Shown here in pieces: positions 24,960 through 34,819 of a stretch of 64,000 bases of DNA. This DNA is from Pseudomonadota bacterium (lineage in GTDB: Bacteria > Pseudomonadota > Alphaproteobacteria > Rhizobiales > Phreatobacteraceae): positions 124,001 through 188,000 of the forward strand of contig JAIUOO010000005.1 of the NCBI GenBank assembly GCA_020161695.1, read 5' to 3'. The notes under the pieces were generated by a model. The model made no database searches and had not been told where the DNA came from. It saw nothing but the letters and a program-made list of their open reading frames with translations. Position numbers and translations under genes: made by a program. Position 1 is the stretch's first letter, and every line of letters starts with the position of its first letter.

Positions 24960-26576
24960 TCAGCTCCCGAACAACGAGGCGCGCTTGGCCGCCGCGGGCT
25001 GCTCGGTGCCAGGATCGTCAGGAGCCCGCGCCATCGGAAACACCGTCTCGGTCGGCACCGGGCGCGGCTTCACCGAGGGCGTGGTTTCCGGCGGCGGCAC
25101 CGCCGTCGGCGCCAGGACGACGGGCGGCGGCGGCGCGAGGGTCGGCAGCTCGACGACATTGGCCGCAACCGGCGTGGCGGCGACCTCCGCGACCGGCGGC
25201 GCGGGCTCCGGCGCGATCTCGATCAGCGGCGCCGGCTGGGGCGCCTCGTGGGCGTCCGCCAGCACGTCGTCGACCTGCAGCAGCGGCCCACCGATCTCGG
25301 CGACAGGCACCTTCCACTCGAAGGCATCGAGCCGACCCGACAGCAGTGAGGCCGGCAGCCAGACATCGCTGACCTGACCATCGGCGGTCCAGACGGGGTC
25401 GCGCGCGGCGCGCAGCGCCCGGGCCATCCATTCACGCGCGCGGCCGTGATCGCCGCTTTCCTTGGCGACCAGTTCGGCCATGAGCAGGCAGGCACGCTGT
25501 GTCGGCGTCGAGGCCGTCAGTTCGCCGAGCGCCGTGTGGGCGGTGGCGAAGTCGCCGGCATCGATGGCGGCGCGGGCAACCGCCATCAGACCCTCGGGAT
25601 GCGAAGGGGCCAGGCGCGCGAGATACTGGACACGCTTCAGGGCGTCGAGCCGGGAATCGCCGCTGCGCGCATGGGCGTAGGCCTCGGCGAGATCCGGGTG
25701 CGGGGCGATCTTCCAGGTCGCCTCGATGACCTTCGACGCTTTGCGCGTATCGCCGTCGGCCGCGAGCAGCCGGCCGGCAATGGCGGCCGCCGGCACCAGC
25801 GACGGCGCAAGTCCATGAGCCTCCATGGCGAGGATTCGCGCCGCGGCGGGATCGCGATCCTCGGCCTGCACGGCCTTGGCCGTCAGCAGGACCGCCTTGA
25901 GGCGCTTGGCCTGATCCTTGTCGATGACGCGGGCGGCATATTGCCGCTCGATGCTGGCAAGCGCGCCGTCCCAGTCGCCGGCGCCGGTCTGGTGCTCCAG
26001 CACGGCCTGGCTCGCCCAGGCTGCCGTCTGCGAGGCCTTGGCAGCCTCCTCCGCGATGGCCCGCGCCGCCACCGGATCGGTCCGGCGCTGGGCCTCGACA
26101 TAGAGGCCGCGCAGGCCGAGCACCCGCGTCTCCGGCTTCGCCACCATGGCGCGAAACGCCTGTTCCGCCCCGCCACGGTCGCCCGCCAGCTGAGCCGCCT
26201 GCGCGCGGAGCAGCAGGGCGAGCGGCGCATCCGGCGCCAACCGCTCGGCCTCGGCCGCATGGCGTTCGGCGGCGCGCCGGTCGCCCGCGCCGATCGCCAC
26301 GATGCCGCGCTCGATCGCCTCCTGGCCGCGCTGGGCGCGGCGGCGACGCAGCACCCGCCCGGCAATGGTGGGGCTCGCGATCAGCCACTTCACGAAGCCG
26401 ATGGCCATCATCACGATCACCGCGCCAACCACCAGCGCGATGACGCCGGTGAGCACCTCGAGCTCGATGTGGCGGCCAAGCCAGCGCACCGTCACGGTGC
26501 CCGGCTGATCGGCGATCCATGCGGCGCCAAAGGCCAGCGCCGCGACAAGGGCGAGGAACAGAACGACGCGAACCAT
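24960..26576 (-). CDS. hemY: HemY-like membrane protein with TPR repeats
   Basis: 538 residues. Two N-terminal transmembrane helices (residues 1-20 and about 43-65, VIALVVGAVIVMMAIGFVKW) are followed by a basic region and TPR-like helical repeats (AERLAPDAPLALLLRAQAAQ, then GRAREWMARALRAARDP). This is the HemY N-terminal domain family, found in proteobacterial hem clusters and structurally unrelated to protoporphyrinogen oxidase. The C-terminal ~120 residues are a Pro/Ala/Val-rich tail. It closes the run hemC-hemD-mitofilin-hemY. A role in haem synthesis rests on gene context; the exact reaction is not established here. Confidence 0.88.
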   Translation of the reverse strand: MVRVVLFLALVAALAFGAAWIADQPGTVTVRWLGRHIELEVLTGVIALVVGAVIVMMAIGFVKWLIASPTIAGRVLRRRRAQRGQEAIERGIVAIGAGDRRAAERHAAEAERLAPDAPLALLLRAQAAQLAGDRGGAEQAFRAMVAKPETRVLGLRGLYVEAQRRTDPVAARAIAEEAAKASQTAAWASQAVLEHQTGAGDWDGALASIERQYAARVIDKDQAKRLKAVLLTAKAVQAEDRDPAAARILAMEAHGLAPSLVPAAAIAGRLLAADGDTRKASKVIEATWKIAPHPDLAEAYAHARSGDSRLDALKRVQYLARLAPSHPEGLMAVARAAIDAGDFATAHTALGELTASTPTQRACLLMAELVAKESGDHGRAREWMARALRAARDPVWTADGQVSDVWLPASLLSGRLDAFEWKVPVAEIGGPLLQVDDVLADAHEAPQPAPLIEIAPEPAPPVAEVAATPVAANVVELPTLAPPPPVVLAPTAVPPPETTPSVKPRPVPTETVFPMARAPDDPGTEQPAAAKRASLFGS

Positions 26577-26586
26577 CTGGAACTCC

Positions 26587-28116
26587 TTACCCGCCCGTCA
26601 GCGACTGCACGGCGTCGCCGGCAAGCCGCCGCAGCGCCTCGTCGGCAGCATGGCGCGCGCGGGCCTCTGCCGCCCAGTTCGCGCCGATGGCGCGGACCGG
26701 CTCCGGCAGCTTGTCGAAATCGGCCAGCCCGCCGCCGAGATCGCCGCGGCCGAGCCTGGCCTCGATCCGCGAAACCGCGCTCGGAACATCGTCGCCGGCG
26801 GCTTCGCCGATCGGCCGGACCCGGACGAGATTCTGCGCGCTGGCGGCCAGGCGGTCGAGAATGCCACCTGGCGCGCCCGCGCCCGGGGCCGCCTTCACCA
26901 GAGCCGGCGCGAGCGCAGCGAACCGCTGCGCGACCTGGGCCTGCGTCGGCAATCCGCGCTCCGCAGCGGTTGATAGCGGCCGCGCGGCCTCGGCGGGCAG
27001 GCCGAGCGCGAGGGCAGTGCGCAGTTCCGGCGCAAAGGCGCCGCCACGTTCCACGGCCGTGCGCAGCGTGCCGAGGGTCACGACGAGAGCCGCGCGCTGG
27101 CCGATATCCGAAGCCCGCGTCCGGTTGGCGTCGAGGGCGGCGATGCGCGTCTCGGCGGTTCTGCCAGCGGCGGCCGCCGCCTCGACCTCGCGGCGCAGCG
27201 CGGTCAGGGCGGTTTCGAGCCCGGTGATGCGTTCGGCCTGCGGGGCCGTGGCGCTGCGGATCCGCGCGTCGATGGCGCCAAGATCGGCGGCCGGAGCCGA
27301 TTGAGCCGGCATCTGGGCCGAGGAAGCGGTGGCGGCCAGATTGCGCTGGGCGCCCGCAATGGCCTCAACCGCAACCTTCAGTGCCTCGATCTCCCGATTG
27401 ATCGCCGCGGTGTCGACGGACGCGGCTGCGTCGCCGGGCGCAGCCGGCGTGGCAACCGGCGCGGGACGCTGCTCGAGGGCCGCGATACGCGTCTCCAGCC
27501 GTGCGCGGGCGGCATCGAGCGCCTCCAGCCGGCCGGTGACGGGCGCAAGATCGACGGAAGCCGCAGCCGCGACCGGTGCTGGCACCGGGCGGGCGGAAAC
27601 CTCCTTCAGGATACGATTGAGCTCATCGACGCGCGCTTCGAGTGCTTGCGTCCGGTCGTGACTCTGTCCGGGCAGAAGCCCGCCGACCTGCGCCGCGACG
27701 CCGAGACCGCCGGTGAGCAGCGCACCGATGATGCCGGCGGCTGCAAGCCGCCCGAAGCCTGTTCCCTGTGCCGGCGGCGGTACTGCGGCGGGTCGCGGTT
27801 CGTCGGCAGACGCCTCGGCCATTGCTCGGGGCGGCGGCTCGCGAAACGTTCCATCCGGCTCCGAGGCCGGCGGATCGACGAGCGCCGGTGACGGCTCGGC
27901 GGTCGGAATCTCTTGACTGGATTCGGATGTGGGTGCCTCGGACGCGGCGTCGGCAGCAGTCACGCGGCTGTCCGTGGAGCCGGCCGCATCCGGCGCGGGC
28001 GAGGCCCCTGTCGCCGTCGTTTCCTGCACGACTTCGCTGGCCTCGAGCGTAATGGTCGGGGCCTTGCCGCGGCGCTTCGGCTTCCCGTCGTCGGTCGGGC
28101 GGTCGTCTGTCGCCAT
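26587..28116 (-). CDS. Mitofilin-family inner-membrane protein (COG4223 type)
   Basis: 509 residues from the ATG at 28116. The N terminus is charged and acidic/Pro-rich. A single transmembrane helix (FGRLAAAGIIGALLTGGLGV) precedes a long coiled coil with alternating Ala/Glu/Arg heptads (residues ~170-370). The conserved C-terminal helical domain includes GGLADFDKLPEPVRAIG. Alphaproteobacterial homologues, encoded in the hem operon, are related to Mic60/mitofilin, which shapes mitochondrial cristae; a membrane-organising role at intracytoplasmic or envelope membranes is the family hypothesis. It is flanked by hemD and hemY with short spacing on one strand. Confidence 0.85.
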   Translation of the reverse strand: MATDDRPTDDGKPKRRGKAPTITLEASEVVQETTATGASPAPDAAGSTDSRVTAADAASEAPTSESSQEIPTAEPSPALVDPPASEPDGTFREPPPRAMAEASADEPRPAAVPPPAQGTGFGRLAAAGIIGALLTGGLGVAAQVGGLLPGQSHDRTQALEARVDELNRILKEVSARPVPAPVAAAASVDLAPVTGRLEALDAARARLETRIAALEQRPAPVATPAAPGDAAASVDTAAINREIEALKVAVEAIAGAQRNLAATASSAQMPAQSAPAADLGAIDARIRSATAPQAERITGLETALTALRREVEAAAAAGRTAETRIAALDANRTRASDIGQRAALVVTLGTLRTAVERGGAFAPELRTALALGLPAEAARPLSTAAERGLPTQAQVAQRFAALAPALVKAAPGAGAPGGILDRLAASAQNLVRVRPIGEAAGDDVPSAVSRIEARLGRGDLGGGLADFDKLPEPVRAIGANWAAEARARHAADEALRRLAGDAVQSLTGG

Positions 28117-28178
28117 CCGTCGTCTCCCGTGAGCCCTGCCCATGATCTAGCCCGCGGCGCGCGCCGGCCGCAACCCGA

Positions 28179-28883
28179 CTATTCCGCCAGCAGGGCAAGC
28201 AGAGCGTCCTCATCGGGCCGCGCCGCGACGGCGATCGAGCGCCAGCCGGTATCCCGGAACGGTGCGGCCACAGCCTCAGAGAGGCAGACGTGCACGAGAC
28301 CGGCCGCCGCTGCCGCAGCTCCGGCCAGTGCGACAAGGCGCAGGAAGCCGGCGCTGGCATTGGGCGAGTAGTGCAGCGCCGCGTCGAGGCGTTTCACGGT
28401 CAGCGCCTCGCCGAGCGCGGCGGGCGGCTGGGGTTCGGACACCATCCGGTAGACCACTGGCGCGACCAGCCCGAGACCGGCGGAGGCGAGCGCGGCGCCG
28501 AGATCGCCGGCGCGCGTCTCGCCGCCGGGGCTGAGCACGGTCGCGCCCGGCGGAAGGCCTGCCGCGATGATCAGCGCGGCCAGCGCATGGACATCGCCAG
28601 CAGCGGAGCGGACGTAGCGGAAACCGGCAAGGCGCAACGCCTCGGCCGTGCGGTCGCCGACGGCAAAGGCTGGCCGGTCCCGCATGACGCCGACAATCGC
28701 TTCAGGCAGGAACGCCACGGTTCGCGGGCTCGTCACGGCGAGCGCCGCCGTCGCTTCGGCACGGTCGGCCGCGACAGGCTCCGCGCGGAACAGTGGCACG
28801 ACGAGCGGTTCGTGGCCGAGAGCCGCGAGCCTTGCCGCAGTCGCCTCCGCCTCGGGCAGTGGCCGGGTGACCAGAACCCGCAT
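28179..28883 (-). CDS. hemD: Uroporphyrinogen-III synthase
   Basis: 234 residues from the ATG at 28883, which overlaps the hemC stop by one base (TGATG). Two alternating Rossmann-like halves are seen: MRVLVTRPLPEAEATAARLA at the start, and VLSPGGETRAGDLGAALASA in the second domain. The sequence is divergent, as usual for HemD; assignment rests on the fold pattern plus the hemC neighbour. The enzyme closes hydroxymethylbilane with inversion of ring D, giving the tetrapyrrole precursor of haem, sirohaem and cobalamin. Confidence 0.92.
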   Translation of the reverse strand: MRVLVTRPLPEAEATAARLAALGHEPLVVPLFRAEPVAADRAEATAALAVTSPRTVAFLPEAIVGVMRDRPAFAVGDRTAEALRLAGFRYVRSAAGDVHALAALIIAAGLPPGATVLSPGGETRAGDLGAALASAGLGLVAPVVYRMVSEPQPPAALGEALTVKRLDAALHYSPNASAGFLRLVALAGAAAAAAGLVHVCLSEAVAAPFRDTGWRSIAVAARPDEDALLALLAE

Positions 28884-29812
28884 CACGCAGCCTGGAAGAA
28901 CCCGGGGCCGGCGCGGCCCTTCAGTTCCGCTGCCGCGTCTTCGCCGAGCGCCACCGCATCGGCGACCGTTCCTTCGCGGCGCGCGATGTGGCTCTCGCTG
29001 CCATCGGGCCGAAGAATCTCGCCGACGAAGGCGATGCGCCCCGTCTTGATCGTCGCCAGCCCGGCAATGGGGGTGCGACAGGAGCCGTCGAGCAGGGCGA
29101 GGAAGGCTCGCTCGGCGATCAGTGCCGTTTCGGTCGGCGCATCGTTCAGCGGCGCGAGCAGGTCCCGCGTGCGGGTGTCGGCGAGCCGCGCCTCGATGGC
29201 GATGGCGCCCTGCCCGACTGCCGGCAGGAAGCGGTCCGCCGGGATGATCTCGGTGACATGGGAAGCCAGCGCCAGCCGCCTGAGGCCCGCCATGGCGAGC
29301 AGCGTGCCCGCGACGCTGCCATTACTGACCTTTTCGAGCCGGGTCGGGACATTGCCGCGAAACACGACGACCTTCAGGTCAGGTCGCTCGCGCAGGATCT
29401 GGGCCTGCCGGCGCAACGAGGCCGAGCCGACCACCGCGCCCTCCGGCAATTCCGCGATGGTCAGGGCCTTGTGGCCGATGAAACCGTCGCGCACGTCCTC
29501 GCGCTTCGGGAACGCGACGAGGCCGAGCCCATCGGGCAGGACGGTCGGCATGTCCTTGGAGGAATGCACCGCAAGGTCGATGCGGCCGGCGACGAGCGCC
29601 TCCTCGATCTCCTTGGTGAACAGACCCTTGCCGCCAGCCTCCGACAGGGGCCGGTCGAGGATGGCATCGCCGCTCGTCTTGATGATTTCGACGGCGATGT
29701 CCGTCTCGTCGACGCCATGGACGCGCGCGAGCGAGGCGCGCACCTGATTCGCCTGGACGAGGGCCAGGGCGGAGCCGCGGGTGCCGATGCGGAGGAAGGG
29801 CGATTGCGCCAT
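28883..29812 (-). CDS. hemC: Porphobilinogen deaminase (hydroxymethylbilane synthase)
   Basis: 309 residues beginning MAQSPFLRIGTRGSALALVQ. The substrate/cofactor loop LAVHSSKDMP and the Arg-rich SASLRRQAQILRERPDLKV are present, and the dipyrromethane-cofactor cysteine lies in DGSCRTPIAG. It polymerises four porphobilinogens. Start at 29812 fits the conserved N terminus; upstream in-frame sequence is not protein-like. It diverges from tsaD, the standard alphaproteobacterial arrangement. Confidence 0.96.
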   Translation of the reverse strand: MAQSPFLRIGTRGSALALVQANQVRASLARVHGVDETDIAVEIIKTSGDAILDRPLSEAGGKGLFTKEIEEALVAGRIDLAVHSSKDMPTVLPDGLGLVAFPKREDVRDGFIGHKALTIAELPEGAVVGSASLRRQAQILRERPDLKVVVFRGNVPTRLEKVSNGSVAGTLLAMAGLRRLALASHVTEIIPADRFLPAVGQGAIAIEARLADTRTRDLLAPLNDAPTETALIAERAFLALLDGSCRTPIAGLATIKTGRIAFVGEILRPDGSESHIARREGTVADAVALGEDAAAELKGRAGPGFFQAA

Positions 29813-29948
29813 AGCAAGGTCCGGTGATACGCGAAGCGCGCGATCATAGCGATGGAACCGGCTACCGGAAGCCCCGCATCGCGCCATGTCTTTTGACGCA
29901 CCGGCGTCAACCATTTGCGCCGGACGCTTTCGGCCGGGCAGGGATTTC

Positions 29949-31031
29949 ATGCTGGTTCTGGGTATCGAGACGACCTGCGATGAGACGGCCGCAGCCGTGG
30001 TGCGCGTCGACGCGGCCGGCCATGGCGCGATTCTGTCCAATGTAGTGCGCGCCCAGCTCGACGAGCACGCGCCCTATGGTGGCGTGGTGCCGGAGATCGC
30101 GGCGCGCGCCCATGTCGAGGTGACCGATCTCGTCACCGCGCAGGCCCTGCGCGAGGCCGATGTCGCGATGGCCGATATCGACGCGGTCGCAGCGGCGGCG
30201 GGGCCCGGGCTGATCGGCGGCGTTCTGGTCGGCCTCACCACCGCCAAGGCCATGGCGCTGGTGGCCGGCAAGCCGCTGGTGGCGGTGAACCATCTGGAGG
30301 CCCATGCCCTGACCGCCCGGCTGACCGACCGGGTCGCCTTTCCCTATCTGCTGCTGCTCGCCTCCGGCGGCCACACCCAGCTTCTCGCGGTGAAGGGCGT
30401 CGGCGACTATGCCAGGCTCGGCACCACCATCGACGATGCCATCGGCGAGGCCTTCGACAAGGTCGCGAAGCTCGTTGGCCTCGGCTATCCCGGCGGCCCG
30501 CAGGTGGAACAGCGCGCGGCGAGCGGCAATCCCGCACGATTCGCCCTGCCGCGGCCGCTGATCGGTCGGCCCGAGCCGGATTTCTCGCTGTCGGGGCTCA
30601 AGACCGCCGTCCGGCTGGAGGTCGAGCGGCTGATGGACCGGCAGAACGAGGTGACCGAGCAGGACGTCGCCGACATCTGCGCCTCGTTCCAGATGGCCGT
30701 CGCCGACATGGTCGCCGACCGGGCCAAAGTTGCGATCCGTCGCTTCCGCGAGGCGCATGGCGAGCCGACCGCGCTGGTGGTCGCCGGCGGCGTCGGCGCC
30801 AACCAGACCCTGAAGGCGGTGCTTCAAAAGACCGCGGACGCTGCCGGACTGCCGCTGATCGTGCCGCCGCCGAAGCTCTGCACCGACAATGGCGCGATGA
30901 TCGCGTGGGCCGGCGCCGAACGGCTGCGGCTGGGCATGACGGACGCCTTCGACATCGCGCCGCGTGCCCGCTGGCCCCTCGACGCCGGCGCGGCTAGCTT
31001 CGGCTCGGGGCGCCTGGGAGCCAAGGCATGA
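29949..31031 (+). CDS. tsaD: tRNA N6-adenosine threonylcarbamoyltransferase
   Basis: 360 residues, Kae1/Qri7 family. It begins [18 protein letters not shown] with AGGGA five bases upstream. The metal-binding His pair is in [11 protein letters not shown], the nucleotide loop in [13 protein letters not shown], and the C-terminal motif [12 protein letters not shown]. It transfers the threonylcarbamoyl group to A37 of ANN-reading tRNAs together with TsaB/TsaE, encoded elsewhere. Its stop overlaps the gpsA start by four bases. Confidence 0.97.
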   Translation: MLVLGIETTCDETAAAVVRVDAAGHGAILSNVVRAQLDEHAPYGGVVPEIAARAHVEVTDLVTAQALREADVAMADIDAVAAAAGPGLIGGVLVGLTTAKAMALVAGKPLVAVNHLEAHALTARLTDRVAFPYLLLLASGGHTQLLAVKGVGDYARLGTTIDDAIGEAFDKVAKLVGLGYPGGPQVEQRAASGNPARFALPRPLIGRPEPDFSLSGLKTAVRLEVERLMDRQNEVTEQDVADICASFQMAVADMVADRAKVAIRRFREAHGEPTALVVAGGVGANQTLKAVLQKTADAAGLPLIVPPPKLCTDNGAMIAWAGAERLRLGMTDAFDIAPRARWPLDAGAASFGSGRLGAKA

Positions 31032-32026
31032 CGGTGGGAGAAAAACCGGCGGTCGCGGTGCTGGGCGCGGGCGCCTTCGGCACCGCGCTCGCCAATGCCG
31101 CGGGTCGCGCGGGCCGGCGCACGCTGATCTGGGCGCGCGACGCATCGGCCGTCGCCGCCATCAACGGCAAGCGCAGCAACGAGGCCCGCCTGCCCGGCGC
31201 GCGCATCCACGACCTCGTTTCCGCCACCGGCGCGCTCGAGGAAGCCGCCCGCGCCGACATGATCCTGCTGGTGGTGCCGGCGCAGGCGCTGCGCGGCGTC
31301 ACCGAAGCCGTCGCGCCTTTCGTGCGGGCCGGCACGCCGCTGGTGATCTGCGCCAAGGGTATCGAACGCGGCACCGGCCGCTTCATGTCCGAGGTCGTCG
31401 CCGAGGCGGCACCGGCAGCGGTGCCGGCAGTGCTGTCCGGGCCGGGCTTCGCCGCGGACATCGAGAAAGGACTGCCGACCGCGCTTACCGTCGCGGCCGA
31501 GGACGATACGGTGGCGAAATCCATCGCCGACCGGCTGGGTTCATCGACCCTGCGGCTCTATCACACCAGCGACCTGCGCGGCGTCGAGATCGGAGGCGCG
31601 ACCAAGAACGTGCTGGCGATCGCCGCCGGCGTGGTGTCGGGCCGCCTGCTCGGCGCCAGCGCCGTGGCCGCCCTGACCGCGCGGGGCTTCGCGGAACTGA
31701 CCCGATTCGGGCGGCATTTCGGCGCACGTGCCGAGACGCTGATGGGCCTGTCTGGCCTCGGCGACCTGATCCTGTCCTGCTCCAGCCTCCAGTCGCGCAA
31801 TTTCGCGCTCGGCCATGCCCTCGGGCAGGGCAAGGGGCTGGACCTGGTATCGGGCAAGGGAGCGCTTGCCGAAGGCGCGCTGACGGCCGAAATACTGGTG
31901 GAGAAGGCGCGAGACGCCGGCATCGACATGCCCATCGCCGAGGCGGTGGACGCGGTGCTCGGCGGCATGATCGACGTCGACCAGGCGATCGCCCAGCTCA
32001 TGGCGCGGCCGCAGAAGGCGGAATAG
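31028..32026 (+). CDS. gpsA: NAD(P)-dependent glycerol-3-phosphate dehydrogenase
   Basis: 332 residues. The nucleotide motif [14 protein letters not shown] is near the N terminus. The catalytic Lys lies in [16 protein letters not shown], with the conserved [20 protein letters not shown]. It makes sn-glycerol 3-phosphate from dihydroxyacetone phosphate for phospholipid synthesis. Coupled to tsaD through ATGA, and followed 17 bp later by a small unknown gene. Confidence 0.96.
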   Translation: MTVGEKPAVAVLGAGAFGTALANAAGRAGRRTLIWARDASAVAAINGKRSNEARLPGARIHDLVSATGALEEAARADMILLVVPAQALRGVTEAVAPFVRAGTPLVICAKGIERGTGRFMSEVVAEAAPAAVPAVLSGPGFAADIEKGLPTALTVAAEDDTVAKSIADRLGSSTLRLYHTSDLRGVEIGGATKNVLAIAAGVVSGRLLGASAVAALTARGFAELTRFGRHFGARAETLMGLSGLGDLILSCSSLQSRNFALGHALGQGKGLDLVSGKGALAEGALTAEILVEKARDAGIDMPIAEAVDAVLGGMIDVDQAIAQLMARPQKAE

Positions 32027-32042
32027 GGCTGGAGGAGCCTAG

Positions 32043-32333
32043 ATGACGAACTTCTTCGAGAAACTGGCGCGCGGCGTCGAGGCCGCCACCAAGGCGATGG
32101 GCTCCGATCTCGTCGCCGAGACCCATCCCTTCGACCTCACCCATTCCGTGGTCTTTCCCGTCGCCAAGCTGATGAAGCGGCGCACGGGCGGCGAGCCGAT
32201 CGTGGTGATCGAGCTCTCGGACGGCAAGACGACGATGACGCTGGCCGAATTCGACCGCTTCGTCACCGAGCTCGACGCCTTCCGCAAGCTGATCCCGACC
32301 GCCGGCAGCGCGCCGAAGATCGAGGGCGCGTGA
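32043..32333 (+). CDS. Small conserved-looking unknown protein
   Basis: 96 residues, no leader or membrane segment. The sequence begins MTNFFEKLARGVEAATKAMG and has a central strand-rich part (EPIVVIELSDGKTTMTLAEF). I do not recognise a family. The ribosome binding site GGAGG (32032-32036) lies seven bases before the ATG. It is tightly placed between gpsA and the EVE gene (next ATG immediately after its stop codon), so it is a member of that operon and very likely translated. Confidence 0.75.
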   Translation: MTNFFEKLARGVEAATKAMGSDLVAETHPFDLTHSVVFPVAKLMKRRTGGEPIVVIELSDGKTTMTLAEFDRFVTELDAFRKLIPTAGSAPKIEGA

Positions 32334-32756
32334 ATGGCCCACTGGCTCTACAAGTCCGAGCCGTTCAAATGGTCCTGGGACGCGCAGGTGAAGGCCGGCG
32401 CGAAGGGCACGTTCTGGGACGGCGTCAGGAACCATGCGGCCAAGCTGAACCTCATCCGGATGAAGCTCGGCGACCGTGGCTTCTTCTATCATTCCAATGA
32501 GGGCAAGGAGATCGTCGGCATCGTCGAGGTCATCAGGGAGGCCTATCCCGATCCGACCGCCGGGGCCGGCGAGCCGTGGGTCGTGGTCGAGATCAAGGCG
32601 GTGAAGCCCCTGAAGACCCCCGTGACGCTCGAAGCGGTCAAGAAGGAGCCGAAGCTCGCCAATATGGCGCTCCTGAAGCTCTCGCGCCTGTCGGTGCAGC
32701 CGGTCACCGACGAGGAATGGGCCATCGTCTGCAAGATGGGCGGCATCGACCCGTAA
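32334..32756 (+). CDS. EVE domain protein (thymocyte nuclear protein 1-like)
   Basis: 140 residues spanning one EVE domain: HWLYKSEPFKWSWDAQVKAG, FWDGVRNHAAKLNLIRMKLG, DRGFFYHSNEGKEIVGIVEV and the final EWAIVCKMGGID. EVE domains belong to the PUA-like superfamily and bind modified bases in DNA or RNA. Here the stand-alone form sits in a tsaD-gpsA operon, so a link to tRNA modification is possible but unproved. In a genome with clustered GANTC methylation sites, a modified-adenine or -cytosine reader would also be worth testing. Confidence 0.9.
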   Translation: MAHWLYKSEPFKWSWDAQVKAGAKGTFWDGVRNHAAKLNLIRMKLGDRGFFYHSNEGKEIVGIVEVIREAYPDPTAGAGEPWVVVEIKAVKPLKTPVTLEAVKKEPKLANMALLKLSRLSVQPVTDEEWAIVCKMGGIDP

Positions 32757-32795
32757 ACGAAACAACCGGCCGGCAGGCCGACAAGGGGCAGCGGG

Positions 32796-33413
32796 ATGAC
32801 CTCCGGCGGTTCGCAGCACTGGGAAACGGTCTATTCCACCAAGCGCGAGACCGAAGTCAGCTGGTTTCAGGATTATCCGGCGCCGTCCCTGGCGATGATC
32901 GCGACGGCAGGCGCGACCGTCGCCTCCGCCGTCATCGACATCGGCGGCGGCGAATCGCGGCTTGTCGATGCGCTGGTCGCGGATGGACATCGCGACGTGA
33001 CCGTCCTCGATCTCTCGGCCACCGCGCTGCAGGTGGCGCGGCAGCGGATGGGCGCCGCGGCGGCCGGGGTCGAATGGATCGTCGCCGATGTCACCGCATG
33101 GCGGCCGCCGCGCCGCTTCGATATCTGGCACGACCGCGCGGCCTTCCATTTCCTCGCCGACGAGTCAGAACGCGCCGCCTATGTCGCGGCGCTGGATGCG
33201 GCCTTGCCGTCCGGCGGGCATGCCATCATCGCGACCTTCGCGCCGGACGGCCCCGAACGATGCAGCGGCCTGCCCGTGACGCGCTATGACGGCGAAGGCC
33301 TCGCACGCGCGCTCGGCGCCGGTTTCCGGCGCATCGACTCGCGGCCGCACCGTCACGTGACGCCCTGGGGGGCGGCGCAGTCGTTCCAGTTCAGCCTGTT
33401 CCGCAAGGAGTGA
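32796..33413 (+). CDS. Class I SAM-dependent methyltransferase
   Basis: 205 residues. The cofactor-binding motif is SAVIDIGGGESRLVDALVAD; motif II follows at VTVLDLSATALQVARQRMG and the catalytic-side strand at RFDIWHDRAAFHFLADESE. The N terminus HWETVYSTKRETEVSWFQDY is typical for small Tellurite-resistance/UbiE-like methyltransferases of this group. The last in the tsaD-led plus-strand run, starting 40 bp after the EVE gene. Substrate unknown. Confidence 0.88.
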   Translation: MTSGGSQHWETVYSTKRETEVSWFQDYPAPSLAMIATAGATVASAVIDIGGGESRLVDALVADGHRDVTVLDLSATALQVARQRMGAAAAGVEWIVADVTAWRPPRRFDIWHDRAAFHFLADESERAAYVAALDAALPSGGHAIIATFAPDGPERCSGLPVTRYDGEGLARALGAGFRRIDSRPHRHVTPWGAAQSFQFSLFRKE

Positions 33414-33513
33414 GTTGCACCGGGCGCCGGGCAAGGCTTCCGGCCGAAGGGTTCGCAAGCGCCGCCGCGCGCATTAAGGTCGCGGCGAAACACCGTTTCG
33501 CGAAAGCCTGACC

Positions 33514-34728
33514 ATGACCGAGACCCAGCCCGCCAATCGCGGCCCGCTCGCCGGCATCCGCATCCTCGACCTGACCGCCGTCATTCTCGGCCCCTACGCG
33601 ACCATGCTGCTCGGCGACATGGGCGCGGAGGTCATCAAGGTGGAGAGCCCCGGCGAGGGCGGCGGCGACATCATGCGCTGGCCCGGCAGCCACCCGGAAG
33701 CGGCAGGACCCGGCATGGGTCCGCTGTTCATGATGTACAACAAGAACAAGAAGTCGGTGGCGCTCGACCTCAAGCGCCCCGAGGACCAGGAGGCCTGCGT
33801 CGCGCTGGCCCGCACCTGCGACGTCGTCTGCTCGAACATGCGGATGGACACGGCCGCCCGCCTGACGATGGATTACGAGAGCCTCAAGAGCCGGGTTCCG
33901 GGTCTCATCTACATCCATGCCGCCGGCTTCGGCGCCGATGGTCCCTATGCCGGCCGGCCCGCCTATGACGACCTGATCCAGGGCATTTCCGGCGGCGCCG
34001 ACATCCTGCCGCGTGTCGATGGCAATCCCGCGCCCCGCTATCTGCCCACCCTCGCCGCCGACAAGACGGTCGGCCTGTTCATGGTGCAGGCGGTGCTGGC
34101 CGCGCTGTTCCACAAGCAGCGCACGGGCGAGGGCCAGTTCGTCGAGGTGCCGATGTTCGAGTGCTACACGCATTTCGTCATGCACGAGAACCTCTACGGC
34201 CACGTCTACGATCCGCCGCCGGCGGGCACCGGCTTCGGCTATGGCCGCATCCACAACCCCAATCGCCGTCCCTATCAGTCGAAGGACGGCTGGATCGGCA
34301 TCCTGCCCTATAGCGACCGGAACTGGACCGATTTCTTCGTGCTGGCGGGCCGGCCGGAGCTGAACAGCGACCCGAAATTCTCGACCTACAAGGCCCGCAT
34401 GATCAACATCAAGGAGCTCTACTCCATGATGGACTCGATGGTCTCGACCCGCACCAACGCGGAATGGGCGCGGGTGCTGACCGAGAAGGCCATTCCCTTC
34501 GCGCCGATCAACCGGTTCGAGGACCTGATGAACGACCCGCACCTCGCCGAGGTCGGCTTCTTCCGCAAGCACGAACACCCGGACGGCTATACCTGGGTCG
34601 ACATGAAACACCCGGTGAACTACGCGGCGAGCCCGGCGACGACGCGCCTCGCCCCGCCGAAGCTCGGGCAGGACACGGAAGAGGTGCTGCGGGAGGCGGG
34701 GGTCAGCCTGCCGAAGGCGGCGGAGTAG
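33514..34728 (+). CDS. Family III CoA transferase (CaiB/BaiF type)
   Basis: 404 residues. The N terminus GPLAGIRILDLTAVILGPYATMLLGD and the following GAEVIKVE element are hallmarks of family III CoA transferases. The catalytic Asp probably lies in RPAYDDLIQG. They move CoA between acyl-CoA and free carboxylic acids. The substrate cannot be read from the sequence; no dehydrogenase or hydratase partner is adjacent. The gene converges on the serine hydrolase at 34872, with a palindromic repeat between them. Confidence 0.92.
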   Translation: MTETQPANRGPLAGIRILDLTAVILGPYATMLLGDMGAEVIKVESPGEGGGDIMRWPGSHPEAAGPGMGPLFMMYNKNKKSVALDLKRPEDQEACVALARTCDVVCSNMRMDTAARLTMDYESLKSRVPGLIYIHAAGFGADGPYAGRPAYDDLIQGISGGADILPRVDGNPAPRYLPTLAADKTVGLFMVQAVLAALFHKQRTGEGQFVEVPMFECYTHFVMHENLYGHVYDPPPAGTGFGYGRIHNPNRRPYQSKDGWIGILPYSDRNWTDFFVLAGRPELNSDPKFSTYKARMINIKELYSMMDSMVSTRTNAEWARVLTEKAIPFAPINRFEDLMNDPHLAEVGFFRKHEHPDGYTWVDMKHPVNYAASPATTRLAPPKLGQDTEEVLREAGVSLPKAAE

Positions 34729-34819
34729 CGCTCGAACCTCCCGAAAGACGCCTGACCGCTATGGCCGGGCCCTATCCGACCGTCCGTGATCCGGGCGAGG
34801 CGTAAGAGGACAGCCGTGG

